The notes under the pieces: generated by a model
Databases searched by the model: none
Told to the model about the DNA's origin: nothing
Seen by the model: the letters and a program-made list of their open reading frames with translations, nothing else
Position numbers and translations under genes: made by a program
Shown: piece by piece, positions 50,401 to 63,767 of the stretch
Numbering within the stretch: the stretch's first letter is position 1
Layout of the letters: each line of letters starts with the position of its first letter
From: Penaeus vannamei
Taxonomy: Eukaryota > Arthropoda > Malacostraca > Decapoda > Penaeidae
Assembly (NCBI RefSeq): GCF_042767895.1
Contig: NC_091571.1
Span: 19,890,642 to 19,954,641 of the forward strand
DNA length: 64,000 nucleotides
Direction of reading: 5' to 3'

Positions 50401-50908
50401 GGAAAAAATCATCAGTAAAATCTTTCAAAGCAACAGGTTCACTTAAATCAGGTTCATTTGGAATGTTCACAGTATTAGTACTTGCAAATATATCATTGAT
50501 CATTTCTACGTGTGCCGATTTTCTCCCAATTTTCAATGTCACTGGACGGGGTTTATCATTTACAACCCATACCGAAGCAATGTCATTTTTCACTGACACT
50601 ATACTTCTGGGCACTAAAACTCGGGCAGTCTTACCTTGAACAAAGCCAATAGGGCTACAAAAGTCTCCATTAACATTGGTCCTCACAAAACAAACCCGAT
50701 TAGGCTGACAAACAATGGTGTGGGACACAGATAAAACAGAACACTTAAACGAGGTATTAAAACATTGTAAAACCTTAAACCTAAAGAAATTGATCAGAAA
50801 ACCAGAAAAGGGACCCTTCATCATTAAAGGACATGAAATTCCTGGGAGGTGTGTGATTGGGTACCAACTGAAAATTAAACCTTCGAAGAAAATCAGTGCT
50901 AAGAACAC
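50387..50908 (-). pseudogene. Pol linker between protease and RT (partial)
   Basis: An open frame of 173 codons. The middle part (GKTARVLVPRSIVSV, then DKPRPVTLKIGRK) resembles the beta-strand-rich segment that follows the protease in Gypsy pol polyproteins and precedes the RT. The frame runs straight into the RNase H segment without an RT domain. The first 60 or so residues have no recognisable motif. Identification is by pattern only. Confidence 0.5.
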
Positions 50909-50951
50909 ATCTCGGGGAACGATATCTTTTGAACACCACCACTGGATGAGT

Positions 50952-53423
50952 ACATTATTGCAGTTATAATAATTATTATTGCTATCTTTATCATTATAAC
51001 TATTTATATAATGATAATAGCAATAATGATGATCTTAGAAATAATAATGACAATAATAATAATTATAATGACAATGATAATGATGTTATTATTATTTCTA
51101 TTGCCATTATTAGTATGGAAATTATTGGAATAGAGTTAATTATTGCTATTATTGCAGTAATAACCAAGATTATCATTATAATTATGACTTTATCATTATT
51201 ATTGAAATTACATTGTTATTATCATCTTAATTATCATCATTATTGTCAATAATAAAGGAATCATCATGGATATCCTCATAATTACCTGAATTAATGTTAA
51301 AATCCTCATAATTACCTTTAAAAAGCGAAAAGGTTTTTTTTCGACGTTTGCTCTCAAAAGGCTGTAATACGCTAGATTTTTGCCGTTTTTTCGACTTTTG
51401 GGATTTGATTACTTCTGGCCTTTAATTCATTATAAATGGACTGAATGATAATGATTATCATCATTATTATCATTACTGTCCATCATTTTTTATGATTATT
51501 ATCATTATATTTCATTATCATCATGATTATCATTATTATTATCATCATTATTGCAGTTATAAAAATTATTATGCCAATTATTATTGATATTTTTATCATT
51601 ATAACTAGTTATATAATGATAATAGCAATAATGATCTTAGAAATAATAATGACAGTAATATATCATTATAATGACAATGATAATGATGTTATTATTATTT
51701 CTATTGCCATTATTATTAAGGAAATTATTGGAATAGAGTTAATTATTGCTATTATTGCAGTAATTATGAAGATTATCATTCTAATTATAACTTTATCATT
51801 ATTATCATTTTATTGTCATTATCATTGTCAATATCATCATAATTATCATCATTATTGTCAATAATAAATGAATAATCATGGAAATCATCATTATACCTGA
51901 ATTAATGTTGAAATCCTCATAATTACCTGAATTAATGTCAAAATCCTCATAATTACCATTAAAAAGCGAAAGGTTTTTTTTTTCGACGTTTCTCTGAAAA
52001 GGATGTAATACGCTAGATTTTGCCGTTTTTTTCGACTTTCGGAAATTTATTACTTCTGGCCTTTATATCATTATAAATTGACTGAATGATAATTATTAGT
52101 CATTATTACCATTACTGTCATAATTTTTATATTTATTATCATTATAGTCATTATCATCATAATTATCATTATTATTATCATCATTATTGCAGTTATAATA
52201 ATTACTATGCCAATTATTATTGATATTTTTACCATAATAAACTATTTTACATAATGATGATAGCAATAATGATGATCTTAGAAATTATTAATGACAATAA
52301 TAATAATTGTAATGACAATGATAACGATGTTATTATCATTTCTATTGCCATTATTAGTATGGAAATTATTGGAATAGAGTTAATTATTGCTATTATTGCA
52401 GTAATTATCAAGATCATCATTATAATCTATGACTTTATCATTATCATTATTATTGTCATTATCATTGTCATTATCATCATAATTATAATCATTCTTGTCA
52501 ATAATAAAGGAATCATCATGGAAATCATCATAATTACCTGAATGAATGTTAAAATCCTCATAATTACATTAAAAAGCGAAAAGTTTTTTTTTTGCGCGTT
52601 TCTCTCAAAAGACTTTAATACGCTAGATTTTTGCCGTTTTTCCGACTATATGGATTTGATTACTTCTCGCCTTTATTGCCTTATAAATGGACTGAATGAT
52701 AATTATTATCATCATTATTATCAATTACTCTTATCATTTTTATGATTATTATCATTATAGTCATTATCATCATGATATATCATTATTATTATTATCATTA
52801 TTGCAGTTTTAATAATTATTATGCTAAATATTATTGCTATTTTTATCATTGTAACTATGTATATAATGATAATAAACAATAATGATGATCTTGAAAGTAA
52901 TAATGACAATAATGATAATTGTAATGACAATGATAACGATGTTATTATCATTTCTATTGCCATTATTAGTATGGAAATTATTGGAATAGAGTTAATTATT
53001 GCTATTATTGCAGTAATTATGAAGATTATCATTATAATTATGACTTTAACGATTATCATTATTATTGTCATTATCTCATAATTATCATTCATTAATTGTC
53101 AATAATAAAGGAATCATCATGAATATCCTCATAATTACCTGAATTAATGTTTAAAATCCTCATAATTACCATTAAAAAGTGAAAAGGTTTTTTTTTCGAC
53201 GTTTCTCTCAAAAGGCTGTAATACGCTAGATTTTTGCAGTTTTTTTCGACTTTTGGGATTTGATTACTTCTGGCCTTTATTTAGAATTATAAATGGACCT
53301 GAATGATAATCATTATCATCATTATTATCATTACTGTCATCATTTTTATGATTATTTTCATTATAGTCTTTAGCATTATGATTATCATTATTATTGTTAC
53401 CATTAATGTAGTTATAATAATTA
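50952..53423 (-). repeat. Family B satellite array, inverted
   Basis: About four units on the minus strand, with core markers (CGACGTTT or CGCGTTT) near 51340, 51985, 52595 and 53200. Many single-base insertions are present relative to other B arrays (for example near 51478-51490, 52140 and 52470), so this stretch may be less accurately assembled. No gene is visible. Confidence 0.88.
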
Positions 53424-55168
53424 ACTCCAAGCCCTCTTCACAGGTGACAGCAGTTCGCTCAGTAAGAGGTCAGATTGTTTCAGATCCTGTTGCAGTGCGG
53501 GAAACGTTTGGGCTGAGTATTTTGAGCAGCTGTACCAGGTTTGACCAACACCAACAGTTAACAGTTAACTTGGATGCGGGTAGTGTCGAGATCCCGCTGG
53601 CGGACCCACCCACCAGTGAGGATCCTCCCTCCCTAACCGAAGTTAGGGGGCCATCTCCAAGCTGAAGAGTGGTAAAGCAGCAGGTATCTGCAGCATACCA
53701 GCTGAACTGTTAAAGGCTAGTGGTGAACCTATGGCGTGGGGTTACATGCTGTCCTGGCTGCCATCTGGGGGTCCAGTACCATTTCTCATGACCTGTTGAG
53801 GGATGTCGTCATCCCTTTCCTGAAGGGGGACCGTCTGGACTTCAGCAATCACCGAGGCATCACACTGCTCAATATACCAGGTAAGGTTCTTGCCCACATC
53901 CTTCTGAGACGTATCAGAGACCATCTACTGAGACACCAGAGACTGGAGCAATCTGGATTCACTCCTGGTAAGTCCACAATAGACCGTATCCTCGCGCTTC
54001 GAGTCATTGTAGAGCGCCGTCGTGAGTTTGGGCGTGGGCTGCTTGCAGCCTACATCGACCTCAAGAAGGCGTTCGATACGGTGCATCGGGAGTCACTTTG
54101 GGAGATCCTGAGGCTGAGAGGAATACCAACAAGGATTATTGGACTAATAGCAAGTCTGTATACTGGTACTGAAAGTGCTGTAAAGTGTGGTGGGGGCCTG
54201 TTGTGCTTCTTTCCTGTTAGTTCAGGAGTGAGGCAAGGCTGTGTCCTTACACCAACTCTTTTTTCAACACTTGCATGGACTGGATACTGGGCAGAGCTAC
54301 TATTCAAAGTCATTGCGGAGCAACTCTGGGAAATATCAAGGTTACAGACCTTGACTTTGCTATTCTATCTGAGTCTTTGGAAACGCTTAGTGGTGGCTCT
54401 GGATGCATTTAGAAATGAAGGGAAACCCTTGAGTCTAGAGGCCTCCTGGACCAAGACCAAGGTCCAGGACTTTGGGGACTTGCTAGGAGAACCTGTTCAG
54501 TTGGTATGTGCTTGCGGTGAGGACATTGAAGTCACAGAGAGCTTTACATACCTTGGTAGTGAAGTTCATAACTCTGGGCTGTCAGACCAGGAAGTCAGCA
54601 GACGGATTGGCCTGGCAGCAGGGGTCATGAACTCTCTCAGACAAGAGTATTGGAGATGTCGGTACCTGTGCAGAAGGACCAAGCTACGGGTTTTCAAGGG
54701 CCCTGATAATACCAGTTTTGCTATACGGTAGCGAAACCTGGACATTGTCCTGTGCCTTGGAGGCTCGTCTTGAAGTCTTTTGTAATAGGTCCTTGTGCCA
54801 GATCATGGGGTACTGTTGGCGGGACCATGTGTCCAACCAACGGTTGCACCGTGAGACTGGCGCAAGACCTGTTACCTGCAGCAATCCGTGATCGCCAACT
54901 AAGGTTATACGGGCCACCTGGCTTGCTTTCCTCAGGATGATCCTGCCCATCAGGTCGTCTCTGTTCGAGACAACCCTGGATGGAGGAGGCCTGTGGGACG
55001 ACCGAGGAAGTCATGGGTTGGGCAGATCGACCAAACCTGCCGTGAAGAACTAGAGAGGGCCGAGTCCCTGCCTGGCGTCTAGCCATGAGGGAACCTCGTA
55101 GGTGGAAGCGAAGGGTGGATGCGGCTATGCGCCCCCGTCGGCGTCAGCCCCCATGATGATGATGAGGA
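53424..55168 (+). mobile_element. RTE-like non-LTR retrotransposon, 5'-truncated
   Basis: A GC-richer island of 1.74 kb on the plus strand. It starts in the segment between endonuclease and RT (RGQIVSDPVAVRE near 53465), runs through a damaged RT and the C-terminal region, and ends in CCCCCATGATGATGATGAGG at 55150. 5' truncation is usual for target-primed reverse transcription. ATAATAATTA occurs on both sides (about 53414-53423 and 55169-55178) and may be the target duplication, though the satellite makes this match easy by chance. It belongs to the same family as the fragment at 5446-6869 by the shared terminal AMRPRRR segment. Confidence 0.85.
53450..55150 (+). pseudogene. RTE reverse transcriptase remnant
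   Basis: The longest open piece is 53736-54731 (331 codons). Motifs in order: GITLLNIPGK near 53860, SGFTPGKSTID near 53960, AYIDLKKAFDTV at about 54049-54084 (motif A, first catalytic Asp) and SSGVRQGC near 54221 (motif B). Motif C should be F-A-D-D. Here, in another frame at 54347-54364, it reads DLDFAI, so the two catalytic Asp residues are deleted. Frame changes occur near 53650, 54265 and 54386. The downstream part has SWVGQID and CREEL near 55015-55050. The enzyme would copy element RNA at a nicked target, but this copy is dead. Confidence 0.85.
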
Positions 55169-55388
55169 TAATAATTATTATTGCTTTTTTTATCATTATA
55201 ACTATTTTATATAATGATAATAGCAATGAATGATCTTAGAAATAATAATGACAATAATAATAATTATAATGACAATGCTAATTATTGCTATTATTGCAGT
55301 AATTATCAAGATTATCTTTATAATTATGACTTTATCATCATTAGTCATTATTATCCTAATTATCATCATAAGTATCATTATTATCATC
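55169..55388 (-). repeat. Family B satellite fragment, inverted
   Basis: A third of a B unit with several internal deletions. It reads TTATCATTATAACTATTTTATATAATGAT early on and passes into family A near 55388 at ATTATTAATGGGATTATCATG. The left part matches the B segment interrupted at 53423, with a few bases lost at the insertion point. Confidence 0.8.
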
Positions 55389-57102
55389 ATTATTAATGGG
55401 ATTATCATGAGAAATAATTATAATTAGCCGAGTTATTGCAGAAATCAATCATTAATCATCCCATAAACTCGAAAAGCGGGTTTGTCGACCACATTCTCAA
55501 AAGGCTATATATCGCTAGATTTCGTGGTCTTTTCGACTTTGTTTTTTTCTTTATACTTTTAGTCTTTTTTCATTATGGATGGGCTTTATGATTATTATCC
55601 TCATTATCATCATTAATAGCATTAACATCATCATTATCATCATTATAGTAATTATCGCCATAATTACCATAAATATAATCATTATAAGAGCTATTATCTT
55701 AATTATTAATGTAATTTTCCTCATTATAACTATTTCTATAATGATAATACCAATAATAATAATTTTAGAAATAATAGCAACAACAGTAATAATTATAGTA
55801 ACAATAATAGCGATATCATAATTATTTCTACTATTATTATTAATTCTAATTATTATCATCATCGTTACTCTTATTGTTATTATCATGAAAATCATTAGAG
55901 TTTTGTTGATGATTGCTATTATTGCCTTAATTACGCAAATTATCATTATAATTATCATTTTATTATAATCATCCTAATTAATGTCATAATTATCCTAATT
56001 AATGTCATAATTATTATTATTATCGTCATTATTAATGTGATTATTATGAAAATCATCATAATTAGCCGAATTATTGCAGAAATCATCATAATCATCCTAA
56101 AAACTCGCAAAGGGGGGTTTTTCGACCATATTCTCAAAAGGCTATATATCGCTAGATTTCGCCGTTTTTTCGACCTTGTTTTTTTTATATATTTTTAGCC
56201 TTTATTCATTATGGATGGGCTTTATGATTATTATCATCATCATTATTATTATGAATGGTCTTTATGATTATTATCATTATTATCATTCATAATAGCATTA
56301 AGATCATCATTATCATCATTATAGTAATTATCGCCATAATTTCCTTTAATATGATCATTATAAGAGCTATTATCTTAATTATTAATGTCATTATAACTAT
56401 TTCTCTAATGATAATAAAAATAATGATAATTCTAGAAATAATAACAACAACAGTAATAATTATAATAACAATAATAGCGATATTTTGATTTTTTCTACTA
56501 TCATTATTATTTCTAATTATTATCATCATCGTTAGTCTTATTGTTATTATCATGAAAATCATTAGAGTATTGTTGATGATTGCTATTATTAATTATCCTA
56601 ATTAATGTCATAATTATCATTATTATCGTCATTATGAATGGGATTATCATGAAAATCATCCTAATTCGTCGAATTATTGCAGAAATCATCATAATCATCC
56701 CAAAAACTCGAAAAGGTGGGTTTTTCCACCGTATTCTCAAAAGGCTATATATCGCTAGATTTCGACGTTTTTTCGACTTTCGTTTTTTTTATACTTTTAG
56801 CCTTTTTCTCATTATGGATGGGCTTTATGATTATTATCATCATCATTATTATCATTATAGTAATTATCGCCATAATTACCCAAAATGTAATAATTATAAG
56901 AGCTGTTATCTTAATTTTTAATGTCATTTTCCTCATTAAAACTATTTCTATAATGATAATAGGAATAATGATAATTTTAGAATTAATAACAACAAGAGTA
57001 ATAATTATAATAACAACAATAGCGATATTTTGATTATTTCTACTATCATTATTATTTCTAATTATTATCATCATCTATAGTCTTATTTTTATTATCATGA
57101 AA
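55389..57102 (-). repeat. Family A satellite array, inverted
   Basis: Nearly three A units on the minus strand, with core markers (CATATTCTCAAAAGG or variants) near 55490, 56128 and 56730. It ends at an inversion junction almost identical to that at 35847. Confidence 0.9.
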
Positions 57103-60100
57103 GCGAGAATATGGTCGAAAATAAACCCTTTTCGACTTTATGGGATGATTATGATGATTTCTGCAATAATTCGGCTACTTATGATCATTTTCATGATAAT
57201 CCCATTAATAATGACGATTATAATGATAATTATGACATTAATTAGGATAATTATAATAAAATGATAATTATAATGATAATTTGCGTAATTAAGACAATAA
57301 TAGCAATCATCAACAATACTCTAATGACTTTCATGATAATCACAATAAGACTAACGATGATGATAATAGTTAGAAATTATACTGATAGTAGATATTTCTA
57401 CTATCAGTATAATTTCTAACTATTATTATCTAACTAACTATTCTAATCATGATATCGCTATTATTGTTATTATAATTATTACTGTAGTTATTATTTCGAA
57501 AAAAACGGCGAAATCTAGCGATATATAGCCTTATGAGAATATGGTCGAAAAAAAAAACCTTATCCAGTTCATAGGATAATTATGATGATTTCTGCAATAA
57601 TTCGGCTACTTATGATGATTTTCATGATAATCCCATTAATAATGACGATAATAATGATAATTATGACATTAATTTGGATAATTATGACATTAATTAGGGT
57701 AATTATAATAAAATGAGAATTATAATGATAATTTGCGTAATTAAGGCAATAATGGCAATCATCAACAATACTCTAATGATTTTAATGATAATAACAATAA
57801 GACTAACGATGATGATAATCATTAGAAATAATAAGAGTAGAAATAATCATAATATCGCTATTGTTGTTATTATAATTATTGGTGTTGTTATTATTATTTC
57901 TAAAATTATCATTATTGTTATCATTATAGAAATAGTTATAATGAGGAAAATGACATTAATAATTAATATAATAGCTCTTATAATGATTATATTAAGGATA
58001 ATTAATGCGATAATTACTATAATGATGATAATGATGATGTTAATGCTAATAATAATAATAATGATGATGATGATAATCATAAAGCCCATCCATAATGAAA
58101 AAAAGGCTAAAAGTATAAAAGAACACCAAGTCGAAAAACGGCGAAATCTAGCGATATATAGCCTTATGAGAATATGGTCGAAAAAAACCCTTTTCGAGTC
58201 TATGAGATGATTATGATGATGTCTGCAAGAACTCGGCTAATTATGATGAATTTCATTATAATCCCATTATTAATGACGATAATAATGATAATTATGACAT
58301 TAATTTGGATAATTATAATAAAATGATAATTATAATGATAATTTGCGTAATTAAGGCAATAATAGCAATCAACTAATGATTTCCATGATAATAACAATAA
58401 GACTAACGATGATGATAATAATCAGAAATAATAATGATAGTATAAATAATCATAATATCACTATTATTGTTATTATGATTATTACTGTTGTTGTTATTAT
58501 TTCTAAAATTATCATTATTCTTATTATCATTATAGATATAGTTATAATGAGGAAAATTATATTAATAATTAAGATAATAGCTCTTATAATGATTATATTA
58601 AGGGTGATTATGGCGATAATTACTATAATGATGATAATGATGATGTTAATACTATTAATGATAATAATGATAATAATCATAAAGCTCATTTATAATGAAA
58701 AAAGGCTAAAAGTATATAAAAAAACAAAGACGAAATAACGGCGAAATCTAGCGATATATAGCCTTCAGAGAATATGGTTGAAAAAAAAAACTTTTCGAGT
58801 TTATGGGATGATTATGATGATTTCTGCAATAATTCGGCTAATTATGATGATTTTCATGATTATCCCATTAATAATGACGATAATAATGATAATTATGACA
58901 TTAATTAGGATAATCATAATAAAATGATAATTATAATGATAATTTGCTTAATTAAGGCAATAATAGCAATCATCAACAATACTCTAATGATTTTCATGAT
59001 AATAACAATAAGACTAACGATGATGATAATAATTAGAAATAATAATGATAGTAGAAATAATCATAATATCGCTATTATTGTTATGATAATTATTACTGTT
59101 GTTATTATTATTTCTAAAATTATCATTATTGTTATTATCATTATAGAAATAGTTATAATGAGGAAAATGACATTAAAAATTAAGATAATTGCTCTTATAA
59201 TGATTACATTAAGGGTAATTATGACGATAATTACTATAATGATGATAATGATGATGTTAATGCTATTAATGATAAAAATGATGATGATAATAATCATAAA
59301 GCCCATCCATAATGAAAAAAAAGTTGAAAGTATTAAAAAAAACCCAAAGTCGAAAAAACGGCGAAATCTAGCGATATATAGCCTTATGAGAATATGGTCG
59401 AAAAAAAACCCTTTTCGAGTTTATGGGATGATTATGATATCTACAATAATTCGGCTAATTATGATGATTTTCATGATTATCCCATTAATAATGACGATAA
59501 TAATGATAATTATGACATTAATTAGGATAATCATCAATAATACTCTAATGATTTTCATGATAATAACAATAAGACTGACGATGATGATAATAATTAGAAA
59601 TAATAATGATAGAAATAATCATAATATTGCTACTATTGTTATTGTAATTATTACTGTTGTTGTTATTATTTCTAAAATTATCAATATTGTTATTATCATT
59701 ATAAAATAGTTATAATCAGGAAAATAACATTAATAATTAATAGCTCTTATAATGATTATATTAAGGGTATTTATGGCGATAATTACTAAGATGATGTTAA
59801 TGATGATGTTAAAGCTATGAATGATAATAATGATGATAATAATCATAAAGCCCATCTATAATGAAAAAAAAGGCTAAAAGTATAAACCCCCCAAAGTTGA
59901 AAAAACGGCGAAATCTAGCGATATATAGCCTAATAAGAATATGGTCGAAAAACCCCCCTTTTCGAGTTTATGGGATGATTATGATGATTTCTGCAATAAT
60001 TCGGCTAATTATGATGATTTTCAGGATAATCCCATTATTAATGACGATAATAATGATAATTATGATATTAATTAGGATAATTATAATAAAATGATAATTA

Positions 60101-61745
60101 TAATGATAATTTGCGTAATTAAGGCAATAATAACAATCATCAACAAAACTCTAATGATTTTCATGATAACAATAAGGCTAACGATGATGATAATAATTAT
60201 AAATAACAATGATAGTAGAAATAATCATATCACTATTATTGTTATTATAATTATTACTATTGTTTTTATTATTTCTAAAATTATTATTATCGTTATTATC
60301 GTCATAGAAATAGTTATAATGAGGAAAATGACATTAATAATTAAGATGGTAGCTCTTATAATGATTATATTAAGAGTAATTATGGTGATAATTACTATAA
60401 TGATGATAATGATGATGTTAATGTTATTAATGATAATAATGATGATAATAATAATCATAAAGCCCATCCATAATGAAAAAAGGCTAAAGGTATAAAAAAA
60501 AAAAAACAATATCGAAAAAACGGCGAAATCTAGCGATATATAGCCTTTTGAGAATATGGTCGAAAAACCCCCTTTTCGAGTTTATGGGATGATTATGATG
60601 ATTTCATCAATAATTCGGCTAATTATGATGATTTTCATGATAATTCCATTAATAATGAAGATAATGATAATTATGACATTAATTAGGATAATTATGACAT
60701 AAATAAGGATAATTATAATAAAATGGTAATTATAATGATACTTTGCGTAATTAAGGCAATAATAGCAATCATCAACAATACTCTAATGATTTTCATGATA
60801 ATATCAATAAGACTAACGATGTTGATAATAATTAGAAACAATAATGATAGTAGAAATAATCATAATATCGCTATTATTGTTATTAGGATTATTATTGTTG
60901 TTATTATTTCTAAAATTATCATTATTGTTATTATCATTATGGAAATAGTTATAATGAGGAAAATGACATAAATAATTAAGATAGTAGCTCTTATAATGAT
61001 TATATTAAGGGTAATTATGGCGATAATTACTATAATGATGATAATGATGATGTTAATGCTATTAATGATAATAATGATGATGATAATCATAATGCCCATC
61101 CATAATGAAAAAAGGCTAAAAGTACAAAAAAAAGTCGAAAAAACGGCGAAATCTAACCTTTTGAGAACATGGTCGAAAAAAAAACCCTTTTCGAGTTTAT
61201 GGAATAATTATGATGATTGCAATAATTCGTCTAATTATGATGATTTTCATGATATTCCATTTAATCATGACGATTATAATGATAATTATGACATTAATAA
61301 TGATAATTATAACATTAATTTGGATAATTATAATGAAATGATAATTATAATGATAATTTGCGTAATTAAGGCAATAATAGCAATCATCAACAATACTCTA
61401 ATGATTTTCATGATAAAAACAATAAGGCTAACGATGATGATAATAATTAGAAATAGTAATGATAGTAGAAATAATCATAATATCACTATTATTGTTATAA
61501 TAATTATTACTGTTGTTGTTATTATTTCTAAAATTATCATTATCGTTATTATCATCATAGAAATAGTTATAATGAGGAAAATGACATTAATAATTAAAAT
61601 AATAGCTCTTATAATTATTATATTAAGAGTAATTAAGGTGATAATTACTATAATGATGATAATGATGATGTTAATGCTATTAATGATAATAATGATGATG
61701 ATAATAATCATAAAACCCATCCATAATGAAAAAAGGCTAAAGGTT
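57103..61745 (+). repeat. Family A satellite array, plus orientation
   Basis: About seven A units, with core markers (GAGAATATGGTCG or variants) near 57105, 57535, 58168, 58770, 59389, 59935, 60550 and 61162. The second unit is shortened by the hairpin event at 57363-57426. No gene is visible; the long ORFs follow the triplet composition. Confidence 0.92.
57363..57426. repeat. Perfect 30-bp inverted repeat with 4-base loop
   Basis: Arms 57363-57392 and 57397-57426 are exact reverse complements around the loop TATT. The left arm is normal family A sequence (the AGTTAGAAATTATACTGATAG segment) and the right arm is its inverted copy. After the right arm, family A resumes further on in the plus direction. 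This looks like a fold-back replication or repair product. Confidence 0.95.
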
Positions 61746-61956
61746 TTAGAAATAATATCAACAATAATAATTTTAATAACAATAATGGCGATATTATGAT
61801 TATTTCTACTATCATTATTGTTTCTAATTATTATCATCATCGTTAGTCTTATTGATATTATCATGAAAATCATTAGAGTATTGTTGATGATTGCTATTAT
61901 TGCCTTAATTACGCAAATTATCATTATAATTATCATTTTATTATAATTATCCTAAT
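61746..61956 (-). repeat. Short inverted family A segment
   Basis: About 210 bp of family A on the minus strand, inserted between plus-oriented units. The left junction is at AAAGGTTTTAGAAATAATATC. The right junction is at the near-palindromic ATTATCCTAATTATGACATT, where self-complementary sequence could have allowed template switching. Confidence 0.88.
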
Positions 61957-63767
61957 TATGACATTAATTACGATAATTATGATATTGATTAGGATAATTA
62001 TAATATAATGATAATTATAATGATATTTGCGTAATGAAGGCAATAAAAACAACCATTAACAGTACTCTAATGATTTTCAATAAGACTAACGAAGATGATA
62101 ATAATTAAAAATAATAATGATTGTAGAAATAATCATAATATAGCTATTATTGTTATTATAATTATTATTGTTGTAAGTATTTCTAAAAATTATCATTATT
62201 GTTATTATCATTATAGAAAGTTATAATGAGGAAAATGACATTAATAATTAAGATAATAGCTCTTATAAGGATTATATTAAGGGTAATTATGGCGATAATT
62301 ACTATAATGATGATAATGATGATGTTAATGCTATTAATGATAATAATGATGATAATAATCATAAAGCCCATCCATAATGAAAAATGGCTAAAGTATGAAA
62401 CCCCATAATGTCGAAAAAACGTCCTTTTGAGAATATGATCGAAAAACCCGTTTTTCAAGTTTATGGGATGATTATGATGAATTCTGCATTAATTCGGCTA
62501 ATTATGATGATTTTCATGATAATCCCATTAATAATGACGATAATAATGATAATTATGACCTTAATTAGGGTAATTATGACATTAATTAGGATAATCATAA
62601 TAAAATGATAATTATAATGATAATTTGCGTAATTAAGGCAATAATAGCAATCATCAACAATACTCTAATGATTTTCATGATAATAACAATAAGACTAACG
62701 ATGATGATAATAATTAAAAATAATAATGATAGTAGAAATAATCATAATATCGCTATTATTGTAATTATAATTATTACTGTTGTTATTATTTCTAAAATTA
62801 TCATTATTGTTATTATCATTATAGAAATAGTTAAAGTGAGGAAAATGACATTAATAATTAATATGATAGCTCTTATAATGATTATATAATGATGATAATG
62901 ATGATGTTAATGCTATTAATGATAATAATGATGATGATAATAAACATAAAACCCATCCATAATAAAGAATCGGCGAAATCTAGAGATATATAGCCTTTTT
63001 CGAGTTTATGGGATGATTATGATGATTTGTGCAATAATTCGTCTAATTATGATGATTTGTATGATATTCCAAATAATAATGACGATAACAATAATAATTA
63101 TGTCATTAATTAGGATAATTATAACATCAATTAGGATAATTATGACATTAATTAGGATAATTATAATAAAATGATAATTATAATGATAATTTGCGTAATT
63201 AAGGCAATGATAGCAATCATCAACAATACTCTAATGATTTTCATGATAATAATAAGACTAACGATGATGATAATAATTAGAAATAATAATGGTAGTATAA
63301 ATAATCATAATATCATTGTTATTGTTATTATAATTATTACTGTTGTTGTTATTATTTCTAAAATTATCATTGTTATTATCATTATAGAAAAAGTTAAAAT
63401 GAGGAAAATGACATTAATAATTATGATGATAGCTCTTATAATGATTATATTAAGGGAAATTATGGCGATAATTACTATAAGGATGATGATAATGTTAATG
63501 CTATTAATGATAATAATGATGATAATAATCAAAAAGCCCATCCATAATAAAGAAAAGGTAAAAGTATAAAAGCCCCCAAAGTCGAAAAAAACGGCGAAAT
63601 CTAGCGATATATAGCCTTTTGGGAATGTGATCGAAAAAGCCCCCTTTTGGAGTTTATGGGATGATTATGATAATTTCTGCAATAATTCGGCTAATTATGA
63701 GGATTTTCATGATAATTCCATAAATAATGACGATAATAATGATATTTATGGCATCAATTAGTATAAT
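61957..63767 (+). repeat. Family A satellite array, plus orientation
   Basis: About three A units, with core sequences near 62410, 62970 and 63590. The unit at 62880-62990 has lost about 100 bp between GATTATATAATG and the core. Family B, inverted, starts near 63767 within ATAATCATCATAATTATC. Confidence 0.9.

Larger units (their letters stand above)
49001..50951 (-). mobile_element. pol: Gypsy (Ty3-type) LTR retrotransposon pol fragment
   Basis: About 1.95 kb on the minus strand with recognisable pol order from high to low coordinates: a protease-to-RT linker region (50908-50400), an RNase H piece (about 50400-50200), an integrase zinc-binding region (about 49960-49850), the integrase catalytic core (about 49790-49360) and a C-terminal GPY/F-type domain (about 49245-49035). 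The RT core is missing between linker and RNase H. There are many frameshifts and stops. No LTRs are visible; the left end is at the gap and the right end abuts family B at 50952. It differs from the LTR element at 18163-23778, which has no pol to compare. Confidence 0.8.

Noticed and set aside
53424..55168. Firm target-site duplication ATAATAATTA around RTE2
   Set aside because: It is present on both sides, but such 10-mers are frequent in the surrounding satellite, so I note it only as possible.
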